Origin: Neolentinus lepideus HHB14362 ss-1
Lineage: Eukaryota; Basidiomycota; Agaricomycetes; Gloeophyllales; Gloeophyllaceae
NCBI GenBank assembly: GCA_001632425.1
Contig: KV425603.1
Location: 78,291-142,290 of the forward strand
Direction of reading: 5' to 3'
Length of the DNA stretch: 64,000 bases
Program-made: the position numbers and the translations under genes
Part shown: piece by piece, positions 31,503 through 41,434 of the stretch
Layout: every line of letters begins with the position of its first letter
Numbering within the stretch: position 1 is the stretch's first letter
The notes under the pieces: generated by a model
Databases searched by the model: none
Seen by the model: only the letters and a program-made list of their open reading frames with translations
Told to the model about the DNA's origin: nothing

Positions 31503-31575
31503 CAAAAGTAATTATATGGGATATCCATTTTGATCAACATTTTGCAGGTCCTCAAAGAGTGGGACTCCCGCAGTG
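31503..31575 (-). repeat. Right 73-bp inverted repeat flanking the gap
   Basis: Reverse complement of 30441-30513 with three mismatches. It starts at the first base after the gap. Confidence 0.9.
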
Positions 31576-32125
31576 TGGAATACACCTCTTCGCAACTTTG
31601 GTGCATATGTTGTCATAAATATACAAGAAGGCGCGATTGTTACTGCATCCGAACAGCCGTCCGAAGCCCTTCAAGAGTCGCATCGCTCCACGTTCGGAGA
31701 AAGCCAATATCGCTCATCAAGGAACTGGGTGTTGATCCGGCTTGACAGAGGAAGTCTGACACGCGTTCCTGGGCGAATAAGCAGATGTCATTGCAATCTG
31801 TCTTTCCTTCCTTTGCTTATTTCTTGCTCTTTATGCCCTCGGTCTCATGTCATTGTAAGATGATATCACCATATACCCAGTAGAATACAGTCGAATCCAT
31901 TCTCTTGTAGTTTAGCTAGGCCCTGATCAATTGCCTCTGCCCAACTCAAATCCTCATTGTCATTTGTCCGCAGATTCAATAGTTCGAGGAAAAAGCAGCT
32001 GTCAAATGGTATTCCATCCGGTAGCGGACGTTTGTCTACGAGCACAACATCTAATCCAAGAGTGCTCGGTTATTTGAATGGCATAATAATCTGAAAGAGG
32101 CTGATCCCCAACGAGAAACTTAGAC
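31503..32125 (-). pseudogene. Probable gene remnant with frameshift, unknown family
   Basis: The minus strand reads KFLVGDQPLSDYYAIQITEH (about 32120-32060), then needs a one-base frame change to continue TLGLDVVLVDKRPLPDGIPF and DSCFFLELLNLRTNDNEDLS, WAEAIDQGLAKLQENGFDCI. A plausible intron then leads to CNDICLFAQERVSDFLCQAG and a segment with LMSDIGFLRTWSDATLEGLR. A further intron leads into the repeat-encoded STLRESHSLRTCKMLIKMDI at the gap edge. The amino-acid composition is protein-like but I recognise no domain. The frameshift, the lack of a start and the position within 40 bp of the Rac stop codon point to a decayed fragment. An assembly error next to the gap is the alternative. Confidence 0.45.
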
Positions 32126-32159
32126 GTTACGTTCTATGCTAAGGCCGATATAAGCCATA

Positions 32160-33345
32160 TCAAGCGATAATGCATCCCTTCTTGGACGACTTGTTCTCCC
32201 GGGGTGGCGGGTTTACTGTTCTCATAAATCAGTACACCTTACAATTATAGCAATTTCGAAATATCAACGCACAGACGGCCCGAATAGCTTCATCAAAGAC
32301 TGTCTTCAGACCCGTCTGGGTCAGAGCGGAACATTCGAGATACTTAACAGCACCAATGTCCCTTGCCATGCCGACACCCTGTGAGTACTGGATAGGTGCC
32401 ATGCGTCTGTGGCGTTTAATCAAGATGAGATAGAACCTATGGTAAAGGCCGAACGAAGCATACCTGTCTCTAAGGTTCTCTATTGTAACTGGATCCTCGC
32501 GCAAATCAAGCTTCGTTCCTACCAGAATTCTTGATGCTCGGGGCACGTGATGAGAGATCTCAGGATGCCACTACATGGAGGCAGCAACGCCCATCTCAGT
32601 GAAGGAGACGAAACTGCCGATGTTGGAGAGACGTACCTTGGTTCGTACATTCTCAAAACTGATCGGACTCACGAGAGAGAAGCATATCAAGAAAACATCG
32701 GTCTGAGGGTAGGATAAAGGCCGAAGTCTGTCGTAGTCTTCTTGACCGGCGGTGTCCCACAGAACAAGAGAGACGGTCTTCCCGTCTACCATTACATTGG
32801 CAGAGTAGTTGTCAAAAACTGTGCAGAGTCAGTACACAACGCTGTTTAACATAGGAGTAAACTCGCCAGTTGGAATGTATTCTCCCTGCAATATCTCGTC
32901 AGCGGGTATGTTTTACTCGAAAGTAAAGAAGTTTACCGGGAAAGCATTCGTGACATATGAGATGAGGAGACATGTCTAGCAGTCAAGGGCCACCTATTAT
33001 TCACTGCACACAGCAACAAGAGTAAGTTCAACATGCCTTTCCGACAGCACCATCTCCGACAACAACACCTGATAATAATGCTCAGTTACTCTGTGTACGC
33101 ATCGATACAGGCTCAACATAAGTCTGAGCTGCTTGTGCCTCGCGCCAGCACCGAGCTAAGGTGCTGAACCGATATGAGAAATGGCAGATATAATGTTCGA
33201 CCGTGAGGAAAACGGTCAGGTTGACCGTACACGCCCAAGTTGTACATCTGCCAGATACTCGATCTGAGATCGGCCAGGCCCGGTCACCCCGAGCTCTTGC
33301 TGTCGCCTGAATGAGAGCGAGGTGGATATGCTGCTTACCTTTCAT
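32160..33345 (-). CDS. rac1: Rac-type Rho-family small GTPase
   Basis: This is a membrane-attached molecular switch controlling actin, polarity and NADPH oxidase in filamentous fungi. Exons joined in order give [13 protein letters not shown] (P loop), [33 protein letters not shown] (effector loop), then [36 protein letters not shown] with the TKLD guanine motif, and [20 protein letters not shown]. The final exon, after a GTGCGT intron, reads [20 protein letters not shown], a basic tail with a CIIA CAAX box for geranylgeranylation. The N-terminus is four residues shorter than usual (MK replaces the typical MQxIKC), so an alternative upstream start or exon is possible. Two introns, 32976-33036 and 32819-32866, have GC donors. 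Length is about 190 residues, normal for Rac. Confidence 0.88.
32819..32866 (-). other. GC-AG intron in rac1 (48 nt)
   Basis: The donor is ACTG/GCGAGT and the acceptor GCACAG/TTTTTGAC. Splicing restores [12 protein letters not shown], the invariant switch I region. No GT donor in the vicinity keeps the frame. Confidence 0.7.
32976..33036 (-). other. GC-AG intron in rac1 (61 nt)
   Basis: The donor is GGAAAG/GCATGT and the acceptor TGCTAG/ACATGT. Splicing joins GDGAVGK to TCLLISY, the invariant P loop. Reading through gives a stop within a few codons. Confidence 0.7.
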
Positions 33346-33415
33346 GTCTGAGGTCGCGGTAGTCCTGTACTGACAGTACCAGTATTACCATATGTAAGTA
33401 TTTGTATTACATATG

Positions 33416-33583
33416 TTAGCATTGTAACCAAGTCCTCGCCATCTCAACAGTAGCCTGAGCACGATTTTGCACCTCCTTTGCTTTCTTATTCCTAGCCTTC
33501 ATAGCACTGTCGGCTCCTTTTGCTGGTCCCGGAGCATGAAGCCTTGCAAATTCCAATACACCGCGCAAGTGGACGCACCGCAT
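33416..33583 (-). CDS. Small open frame, 55 aa, uncertain
   Basis: An ATG at 33583 opens MRCVHLRGVLEFARL followed by the helix-prone basic stretch MKARNKKAKEVQNRAQATVE and a stop at 33416. The lower part looks protein-like (Ala/Lys/Glu-rich helix). It lies in the divergent promoter region of rac1 and the phosphatase, so it may be a fragment of a lost gene or chance. Confidence 0.25.
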   Translation of the reverse strand: MRCVHLRGVLEFARLHAPGPAKGADSAMKARNKKAKEVQNRAQATVEMARTWLQC

Positions 33584-33890
33584 GAGTATTGTTTCTGCGA
33601 CGCGGCGTTGCAGTCATGCCATCGCACAAGAAGCTGAACATTTTTTTTAATACCATTTGATGTATGCTGCTCTAATTGAGACCTTTGATACTTATTACTT
33701 CAACTTGAGATATGTTGAAATGGCTGAATAAGACGGATTTGGCAATACGTTTACTAAATATGGACTGTGAGAAGATTACGTGTGCCTTAGTCGGACTTTC
33801 TGACAAATTGTGGTATCCCCCTTGGATTCCACACGTCTTTAGCTACTGCATTTATTGCTGGTGTTTCGCTCAAGCTCTACTTTCGTGCCA

Positions 33891-35245
33891 ATGGTCCAAT
33901 ACGATCCTGACAAATGGCTTGCTCAGCTTATGGAGTGCCAGCACTTGCCTGAACCTGAAATGAAACTCCTCTGCGAGCGCGTGCGCACCATTCTCATCGA
34001 AGAGTCCAACATCCAGCCCGTATCGAGCCCAGTCACAATATGTGGCGACATACACGGGCAGTTCTGGGATCTGTTAGAGCTGCTGAGAAAGGGTGGAAAG
34101 CCGCCAGATACAAGTTATATCTTCATGGCGAATATAAGGTCCCAGTTCCTACGACCGGCGGCAAGGCTAATGGGTCATGTAGTAGGGCGACTTCGTTGAT
34201 CGAGGGCACTATAGTTTGGAGACCGTTTCGTTGCTATTAGTACTGAAAGCTAGGTAAGAGTGTCAATTCTGAGTCGACGTTCGACGGCTCATGCCCAGCT
34301 CTCTAGATACCCCGACAAGGTGACGCTACTCCGAGGAAACCATGAGAGCAGACAAATCACGCAGGTGTACGGGTTCTACGGTAATATCGTCTTCTTGTCA
34401 TTTCAGCCAGTTCTTACCTTTAGGTAGATGAATGTCAGCAGAAATATGGTAGCGCGACAGTTTGGAAAGCATGCTGCAACGTCTTTGATTACCTTAACTT
34501 AGCAGCAGTGCGTCCCTTGTCCTATTCTCGGTTCATTCAGTGCTGATCCACTTCCCTGAGCTAGATAATAGACGGAGAGACGCTCTGCGTGCACGGTGGA
34601 CTGTCGCCCGATATCCGAACGCTAGACCAGATACGTGTTCTGTCCAGAGCGCAGGAGATCCCGCACGAAGGCGCTTTCTGCGGTATATATTCGTGCATAC
34701 ATGGCATATATTGACTTCATATTGACGAGGAGCGCAGACCTTATGTGGTCAGATCCGGACGATATTTCGAACTGGGCAGTTAGCCCTCGCGGCGCGGGGT
34801 GGTTATTCGGGGCGAGTGTCACACGAGAGGTATGTTTACTCCTCCCATGATCCACCATTTCTTCTGTTCTCCTTCCACCCGTCATCGAGTACCAATCTTC
34901 TTCTTTCCCTGTCTACCTAGTTCAACCATGTCAACTCCCTCTCCCTCATTGCCCGCGCGCACCAACTCGTCCAGGAAGGGTACAAGTACATGTTTGAAGG
35001 ACAGCTTGTCACCGTTTGGTCCGCACCGAATTACTGCTATCGTTGTGGCAACATGGCATCAATATTGACCATCAAACCGGAAGGGGAGAAAGAGTTTATA
35101 GTGTTCAGCGCGGCGGAGGAGAATGAGAGGGATCGGGGACAGGCGACGCGGAGGATGGTGCGTCCTTTTCTCTTGCATAGTTGTGTGTTTTTTTTAGCTC
35201 CGAACTCATCATTTGGCACAGGGCGCAATGCCATATTTCGTGTAA
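33891..35245 (+). CDS. ppg1: PP2A-like Ser/Thr phosphatase, Ppg1 type
   Basis: This is a catalytic subunit of the PPP phosphatase family, closest in style to fungal Ppg1, which acts in STRIPAK-like signalling and glycogen or mitophagy control. The start [20 protein letters not shown] is family-typical. Catalytic motifs appear in order: [20 protein letters not shown] (GDxHG), [20 protein letters not shown] (GDxVDRG), [20 protein letters not shown] (GNHE), [20 protein letters not shown], then [31 protein letters not shown] and [20 protein letters not shown]. The C-terminus ends GAMPYFV instead of the PP2A-type DYFL. About eight introns interrupt it. The one at 34128-34185, right after YIFM, has a GC donor. 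An upstream in-frame ATG at 33855 would add twelve residues not expected in the family. The gene is divergent from rac1. Confidence 0.9.
34128..34185 (+). other. GC-AG intron in ppg1 (58 nt)
   Basis: The donor is TTCATG/GCGAAT and the acceptor TAGTAG/GGCGAC. Splicing gives YIFMGDFVDRG, an invariant metal-binding motif. The GT dinucleotides nearby (for example GTCCCA at 34139) leave the frame broken. Confidence 0.65.
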
Positions 35246-36167
35246 GATGGTAGATTGGAGTTGCTCAGGTGGGAGTGTCTTGTATGTATTTATTATTGTT
35301 GATATACTTCAGTACAAATCGTCTTGAGTGTCGGCGCAGCAGCATTGTCACTGTTGCAGAAACGATAGCGCTTCCTGGCTAAAGATGCCTTGCGATTGAC
35401 CTTCTTTAGATCACTTCTAGGTGATCTGCAAATATTCCTCCGAACTCTGACTCGGCGAGCTAGGGGCCGGTGAAGTCATTCCTGGAAACTTCGTTATCGG
35501 GTTCTATTCCATCATTGCCTGCATTCTGCATACAGAGCGTTCCTGAAGGCTGTACTTATCGGAGGCAAGATATTGGATAGCTGTGGCAGAGGATGGAGAG
35601 GTAGTGAGCATGGTATGTTGCTAAGTGCGAGTCGGTGGCAATCTTTCGTCTCTTATCTCCCCGTGTTTCTTACGAGCTAATCTTGGCGTTTCTAGAGGAA
35701 CTCGAGCCAGCCAGCCCACCCTAGTACAGGTGGTGACTTGAGACTGTCAGTTCTATTGTGGCAGATCTCATTCTGGTATACTTGCGAAGGCTTTCCCCAA
35801 ACGCATCAGTATTTCGCGCATGCTCGAATGTATACCGGACGACCCAGTTGAGCTTAACCGGAGCACCTCGAATATCACCTCGTTGACAGCCTTGCCTGAA
35901 TTTCAAGAGGCGCGAGATTAATCAGAATTGGACAGAAGAGAGTCTACACTTACCTTCGAACCTTTCTTTCCAGTTTCTGAGACAGTTGCTGAAGATGACC
36001 TGCATATATGCACCGAAACCGAGTCGGAAAAGCAGGCGAGTGACCAGATGCGAGTTCATTCTACTGTACGTCGGAAGGAATCCATGCTCCAGCGTCAACC
36101 TGCCGCCCTTGACTCGGCTGCACAGCTAACATTCCAGAGACTTATGCCGTTATCAATCTAATCAAGT
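35246..36167. other. Intergenic, no gene recognised
   Basis: This follows the phosphatase stop. A 77-residue plus-strand frame (35928-36161) is acidic and hydrophilic but has no family resemblance or splice context, so I do not call it. Confidence 0.35.
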
Positions 36168-36238
36168 GTTGAATTTCGGGAATTTCGGGTCGAGCTTTCG
36201 AGCTCACATAAGGTCGACCGGAAATCCCGAAATCCAAC
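36168..36238. repeat. 71-bp imperfect palindrome
   Basis: The left arm GTTGAATTTCGGGAATTTCG continues GGTCGA, and the right arm reads TCGACCGGAAATCCCGAAAT followed by CCAAC. The two are inverted copies with few mismatches around a short centre. The size fits a minimal foldback element or a structured RNA segment. Confidence 0.65.
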
Positions 36239-36409
36239 ATATTCTCCGAGCACAGCGAGCGAGTGTACGCAGTTGCCCTTCAGGCAACCGACCGCTCAGG
36301 GCAAGTGCACTCAACGGCGATTATTATTCTTGGAGCCAGCAACTGATAGATCTACAGTCGTCTGCCGACCATTTTAGACTTTAGACGCGCTTCACCATTT
36401 TCGATTCTC

Positions 36410-37330
36410 TGGACACTGCGTAACTGCAGTGTGAAGACTCCCATGAACAGTCCACAACCAATTGTAAGTCCGATGCGCTCATTTCTCCTTTCTCCGACTC
36501 ATTTGTGCCGATCAATTTGAACAGCTTGCACATCGAGCGTAAAAAAAGGTCCGTCAGAATCTCTCCCATAGACTGCCGTGACTAACTTCTCAATCGTCCC
36601 TTTTGCCCAATCCCGGTACGACAGCCTGCGTATCCACAGATTGGCTCGTAAGACGTCTAACGTCACTTCCTGACGCAATACGAAGCAACCTCGTTTCCCA
36701 GACCGACACGCCTCGCTCGCGCTTGAACACCACGCCCCGCACTATTCTCGTCCCCTGCGCTGGTGGATGAGCGGGACCCGCTTGCAGACTTTGAGAGACT
36801 CCAACACCGCGTAACACCGTGGTGAGAAGACTCCCATGCCGACGCGCGCCATTTCTCCGCCGACCAATAAGTGCCATCGTCGGCGTCAGCTACTCAGCGG
36901 CCGTATGGTCCGCTGCGATTCAGTACACCTCACCACGCCCACGGACACGGTATCCAATGGCTCTCAATTTCTACGCGACCAGTCACCCCCATCATAAGCG
37001 CCTTCTCAGGAGCAGCCACTTACCATCTCAGCGGCCGTATGGTTATCCGAATCCAGTACTCCTCCACCACACTCACGGACACTGTTGTCCATTCGCTCTC
37101 AAATTCTACGTGACCAGTCACCAATCCGAATGCTTGATGAGAACTACGTCATCTAACTCTGAAGCATTCGGTATAATTTCGAAGACATAGCAGATTCAAG
37201 GATACGAGCGTCGGCGCCCTCGTCCTATGTTTATTCCCGTGTCTGTCTCTGCGCCGTGCGGCCATATGGTTCACCGAGCCTCATCATTCACTCCTCAGAC
37301 GCTTGTACACCACGGCCGCGGATACGGTAA
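36410..37330 (+). repeat. Degenerate direct repeats, ~130-bp period in part
   Basis: A block beginning CTCAGCGGCCGTATGGT occurs at about 36892 and again at about 37026. Both blocks continue with related text, such as CCACGGACAC and CGACCAGTCACC against TCACGGACAC and TGACCAGTCACC. A third, weaker copy (GTGCGGCCATATGGTTCACC) lies near 37255. An upstream pair shares AGACTCCCATG at about 36435 and 36826. No open frame spans the repeats consistently. Confidence 0.5.
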
Positions 37331-37648
37331 CGCTCTGGTATCAATATGTCCACAGGGAATGTCGTCCCTCGCTCCCATACCACATCTACCCTTTCCGGCT
37401 AATTTCAGACTTTGTTTCAGCCGAGTTTCCGTAGTTGCTCCAGCTCCTGTTCATTCATGAGGTCGCATAAATTCAGACTCGAGGATATGAACCCGTCTGT
37501 ATCCGACCAATAGAACGATCCCGTTCTGGGTCACCCGCACGCGATCAACAGAGCATCGTAATATATCCTTTCACAATTTACTGTACACAAATGTACAACA
37601 CGTTTTAATACACGTAATGTCTCTACATGATAATCCCAGTCCATAAGT

Positions 37649-38558
37649 TCATTGTTGCACACCCCCCTCCACCCGCACCTCTACAACCCCAAACTCCACT
37701 ACGGGTACCTCCCCCTCCTCCTCTACCGCCGCCATACCCATCTGCACCTTCTCCTTGCCCTTAATATCTGATCCGAACGAAGATGCGGTGGCAGTAGAGA
37801 GCGGGCGATGATGCAACGGCGGATGGCTAAGTGGATTCGGCGAGGGCATCGCGATGAGGAAGGTCATCCGCACAGGCGTAGCTGTGGGCTCCTGGATAGC
37901 GGAAGACAATGGCGTAGGGGAAGTGGGGATTTGGGAGGAGTAAGGAGGAGGTTGGGAGCTTATCGGCTCAGTCAATTCGATCGTCTGGGGCGATGAGGGC
38001 ATCGCCGGGTTCGTGCGGCGTGAGGATCGTAGCCGGCTGAGAAATGGTCTACGTTGAGAGACCGGGGGGAGGGAGGGGGAGGTGGGTACGATTGGTGGCT
38101 CGAGGCCTTGTACGGTAGGGTTGACAAGCGCGGCCGACACCGGCTGATTTCACAATCAGCGTCAGAACGTGCGAAGGAGTACCTTGTGAGCGTACCATCA
38201 ATGTCTCCCACTCTCCTATTACCTTCTCATCCATACCATACGAAAACGACTCTCCGGGTAAGACGGTCCACGCCTCGTACATTACGGGCTTAGGACCGAG
38301 TTCCTTTCTTTCTCTGCCGCCCAGTCTACCGCGGCCGCCTGGTGGCGGGGGAAAGACACCTGGGACGTATGTGCCATCAAGGATGGCCTGCTGGATGAGG
38401 CGCCGGTGGCGCTGGCGGATGATTAGGGAGCGGAACACGATGGCGGCAGAGATGGAGAGAAGGAGGATGAGGGTGGCTGTAGAGGAGACGATGACCGGTG
38501 CAGGGGAGGAGGGCGAGGAAGAGGAGGAGGAGGAGGAGGAGGAGGAGGAGGCGTCCAT
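37649..38558 (-). CDS. Ser-rich single-pass membrane protein, unknown function
   Basis: Not a family I can name. The protein begins MDAS followed by a run of Ser encoded by a (TCC)n microsatellite. One hydrophobic segment follows (APVIVSSTATLILLLSISAA plus IVF), then a basic stop-transfer stretch RSLIIRQRHRRL. A conserved-looking motif AILDGTYVPGVFPPPPGGRG comes next, then YEAWTVLPGESFSYG. A single 59-nt intron (donor GTACGC near 38200) joins WETLM to PVSAALVNPTVQG. The C-terminal half is Pro/Ser-rich and disordered with PPPYSSQIPTSP-like segments, ending in a Val/Glu-rich tail. The layout suggests a type I-like protein with a short outside Ser-rich part and a long cytosolic tail. Confidence 0.7.
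38513..38551. repeat. (GGA)n / (TCC)n microsatellite
   Basis: A nearly pure trinucleotide tract of about 13 units lies in the first exon of the Ser-rich membrane protein and encodes its poly-Ser run. It can vary in length without breaking the frame. Confidence 0.9.
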
Positions 38559-38618
38559 GGCGAATGGTTTGCAGTTCAGTGTGAGAGGGAGGTAAAAGAG
38601 GAAGAGAAGGATGCGTGC

Positions 38619-38804
38619 CTAAGAAGGTGTATACTGCCCAACGCAACAGAAGGAGTTGTAAGGATGCGTGAGCGAGGCACGGGCAGAGAGACAAGACATA
38701 CGGTACAGACTGGATGAGGAAGCCAAGCCCGGGCTGGAGCTGCCAGTGCTGCTGGAAGATGCGACGGCGGTCGCAGTGGCTCCAGCGCTTGCGGTCGAGG
38801 ACAT
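38619..38804 (-). CDS. Upstream small open frame or 5' exon
   Basis: An ATG at 38804 opens an Ala/Ser/Thr-rich stretch (MSSTASAGATATAVASSSST, then GSSSPGLASSSSLY), after which GTATGT appears in good donor context. It lies 60 bp upstream of the membrane-protein start, so it may be an upstream ORF or an alternative first exon. No acceptor joins it convincingly in frame. Confidence 0.3.
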   Translation of the reverse strand: MSSTASAGATATAVASSSSTGSSSPGLASSSSLYRMSCLSARASLTHPYNSFCCVGQYTPS

Positions 38805-40173
38805 GTCCGCTCAGTATAAGAGTAAGTAAGGCAATTCAGTCCTGTGAGTTAATTATAAGTGAGCGAGGCGTACCAAGACAGCGTGTGGCGTGAGTGGCAA
38901 TGGGCAATGTGTAGCAACACGCACCTGCTTCGGAGGGTTCTTGACTGGAAGTGGTGACCTGAGAAGTGGATCCGAGTATGGGCGTGAGCAAGGCGGAATA
39001 TAGAGCACTACAGTGCTCCCACTGGATGCAATGGATGATGAGAATAGTTGCCCGTGGCAGATGTAGGTCGCTCAGGACTGGACGGCAGTCAGCCAGGGCA
39101 TGATCAAGACTTGCAGTTCGCGTTCGGACGGGAGGGAAGAGAGCCGGGCCGGGCCGGGTTGTTTCACTGCGTCATGGCTATTCACGCGATCAGACTCCGT
39201 GATATCTCAGTGGAAGCCAGCGTCGAGATGGAGACAACCTCAGATGAGAAACGGAACTTGGAACGCATGTGACTGTCGAAAAAGATAGCAGCAAATTCTT
39301 CTGAGAATGCCGGAAAAGGTATGGAGCAGCTCGGCATATTGTTGCAGACGTTCAATGATTGGCAGGTCATCTCGGGAGACGATTCAGCAGGAGCGCTCGA
39401 CGTGTTGGGCGTTGGGCGGTGATGATGGAGGGGAAGAAAGAAGGTGGGGAGATTTTTACAGTGCCCTCTCTCTTATATACTCTAGAGGCGGATGTGAAAG
39501 AGAATGTGAAATGTTGCGACTCGGGGGATGGCATATGTCGATTGCAAAATAGGAGCTTCAAAAATACTATAACAAGTATCTTGTCTGCTATATCGGGAAG
39601 GAGATCGTCTTAGGAAGTAGCTAGATGACGTCACGCGATTGCTTGACCTGGCTCCTTACGCATATGTTTATGATGTATAATCTGTCTTGTAGTTTGCTGT
39701 CTTTCTGACTTATTTAAATAAGGTGATTTTCAGATTTACGCATGTATCGACCACTAGGGCCATCCCAGAAGGCTGGCCACTGGACATCAAGTTGTCGTAC
39801 ATCAGAGTAGAGCTCGGATCGTGCTGCTGTCATCCACTTATTGCCACCTACATGATTGCAGAGCCCACGTTCATTAACATTCCGTCGCGAGCAGCAGGTT
39901 CGGTTTACAATTATAATATTTGCAAAGGAATTACAGGGGACCACTTATCGGGGTATATCATAAAAATACAACTATTCTCTTCTAAGGCATCCTTTCGTTC
40001 CCTGACTCTGATTCTGGTCATTAGCCTGCCCCAGTTCCTGTTATTGCTCATGCCCATTCTCATGCTCATGCTGCTTCTCCTCATCCGCTTCCTTTTCTTC
40101 CTTCAGTCCTTCCCTATAACATCCATCCATCAGTCTTTCACCCTCCTCACAAGACAATATATGTTCTAAACAT
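38805..40173. other. Intergenic, no gene recognised
   Basis: Several short open frames exist, but none resembles a known protein or shows consistent splice signals. The left end should hold the promoter of the Ser-rich membrane protein. Confidence 0.4.
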
Positions 40174-40447
40174 TTACGATTCCTTCCGGCGCCCCTTCTC
40201 CCTCGGCTTATCGTTGCACACCATTGTGCCGAGTCCCTTCTCGATCTTCCCGCCCACCCCGCGTTTCGTGCCCGCTTGGTGCACCTTGTCGGCTGCGTGC
40301 TGCCCGCCTTTGTTCGCGGCCCTTGGGCGGCCTGTGAGCTACCAGTGTTAGTGTATCTCGGTTTAATCAATGGGAGTGAGTATGGGCACATACGCTGACG
40401 CCGACAGTCGTGCCGAGACCCGCTGCAGTGACTGCTGTGGCTGCCAT
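40174..40447 (-). CDS. Small basic Gly/Lys-rich protein, two exons
   Basis: Exon 1 reads MAATAVTAAGLGTTVGVS and is followed by a GTATGT intron of about 60 nt. Exon 2 gives LTGRPRAANKGGQHAADKVH, QAGTKRGVGGKIEKGLGTMV and CNDKPREKGRRKES, then stops at 40174. The product is about 73 residues, strongly basic, and lacks membrane segments. The GKIEKGLG...KPREKG part is reminiscent of small CsbD-like stress proteins, but the match is only stylistic. Introns and codon choice support a real gene; its function is unknown. Confidence 0.5.
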
Positions 40448-41434
40448 TCTGGATGTGCGCGCAGGTTTATAACAGTGAATTGATAAGAGGAGTGCTTCTG
40501 CTGTTTCATGTGAGATATACGGCCGCGTCTTTATACTCTGAGCGTCGCTGATGGACTCGTCCGCTTCACCAAGCAAATATGACGCACAGCATCAGGAAGA
40601 GTGGCGAGGGCCCAGTATTTCTGGATCTATTGGGGTGAGTAGAAGTGGGCGACGCGGGATTACGGTTGTGTGTGCTGAGAGTGATGCTTGCGACACGCTC
40701 CATGCTGCAATCATCGCTGCCTTGAGCTCTTGAAATATCAGCTGAAACGTGGACTATAGTCACGTAACCGAGGGCTGTTAGGCCCCCGGTGAGTTCCGAG
40801 GAGCAAGATCCTGTCTCGTATGATGAGGCGAAGGAGATCCGTGAAATTGTGGACAGACTCACCTTGTAGACTCAAGAATAGTCATCATATGATGATGCAT
40901 AATGCTATGGACAAAAGTGACTCGGATGTCTGCGTTCACATAGAATTGTGGCTTCTTACGCACTATCAAAGGAGTAAATCTGTGGCTTAGCGATGAATAT
41001 ATGACCCACAAGACAATTGATAATGGAGCTAGATTGCTCAATGAGACAGTTAAATGTGGCATGATGAATGAGAGCCACGCACGACCATTTGATCGGAACT
41101 CCAGACCGGAATTAGGCTCGTGACCACCCTTTCGAAGCAGAATTGGGGCAGAAGAGTCGTTCTTTGTCCTCTAATATGGACCCGTCCCCGCTCTTGCCCA
41201 TTCTTTTTTGGGATATTTGACGAGGTATTTTGCTTGCCTTGTCCCTATGTTACAGTATAATTCTTTACTTGCTGAGCTTCGGTCAGTACCCTACCTGAGA
41301 GCATGTGATTGCAAATTTTTCGCTGTCGCCATATACAAAGAACGATCATCGTAGTGGCGTTGACGTTTCTGATACTCGGTTTACGTTCGACATAAAGATG
41401 GCTTCCGAAGTTGCGGCTCCGGACAGTTCGGATA
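40448..41434. other. Intergenic, nothing recognised
   Basis: No coding region or RNA gene that I can support. Confidence 0.4.

Noticed and set aside
30441..31575. Gap palindrome as the symmetry centre of the ABCC inverted arms
   Set aside because: The two axes differ by about 5 kb, so they are not one concentric palindrome.
30483..31606. Two minus-strand open frames of about 340-350 codons
   Set aside because: They are almost entirely undetermined bases of the assembly gap. Only a few codons at each end are real.
38377..38694. Minus-strand frame with a long Leu run
   Set aside because: It is the poly-Ser microsatellite of the membrane-protein gene read in a shifted frame.
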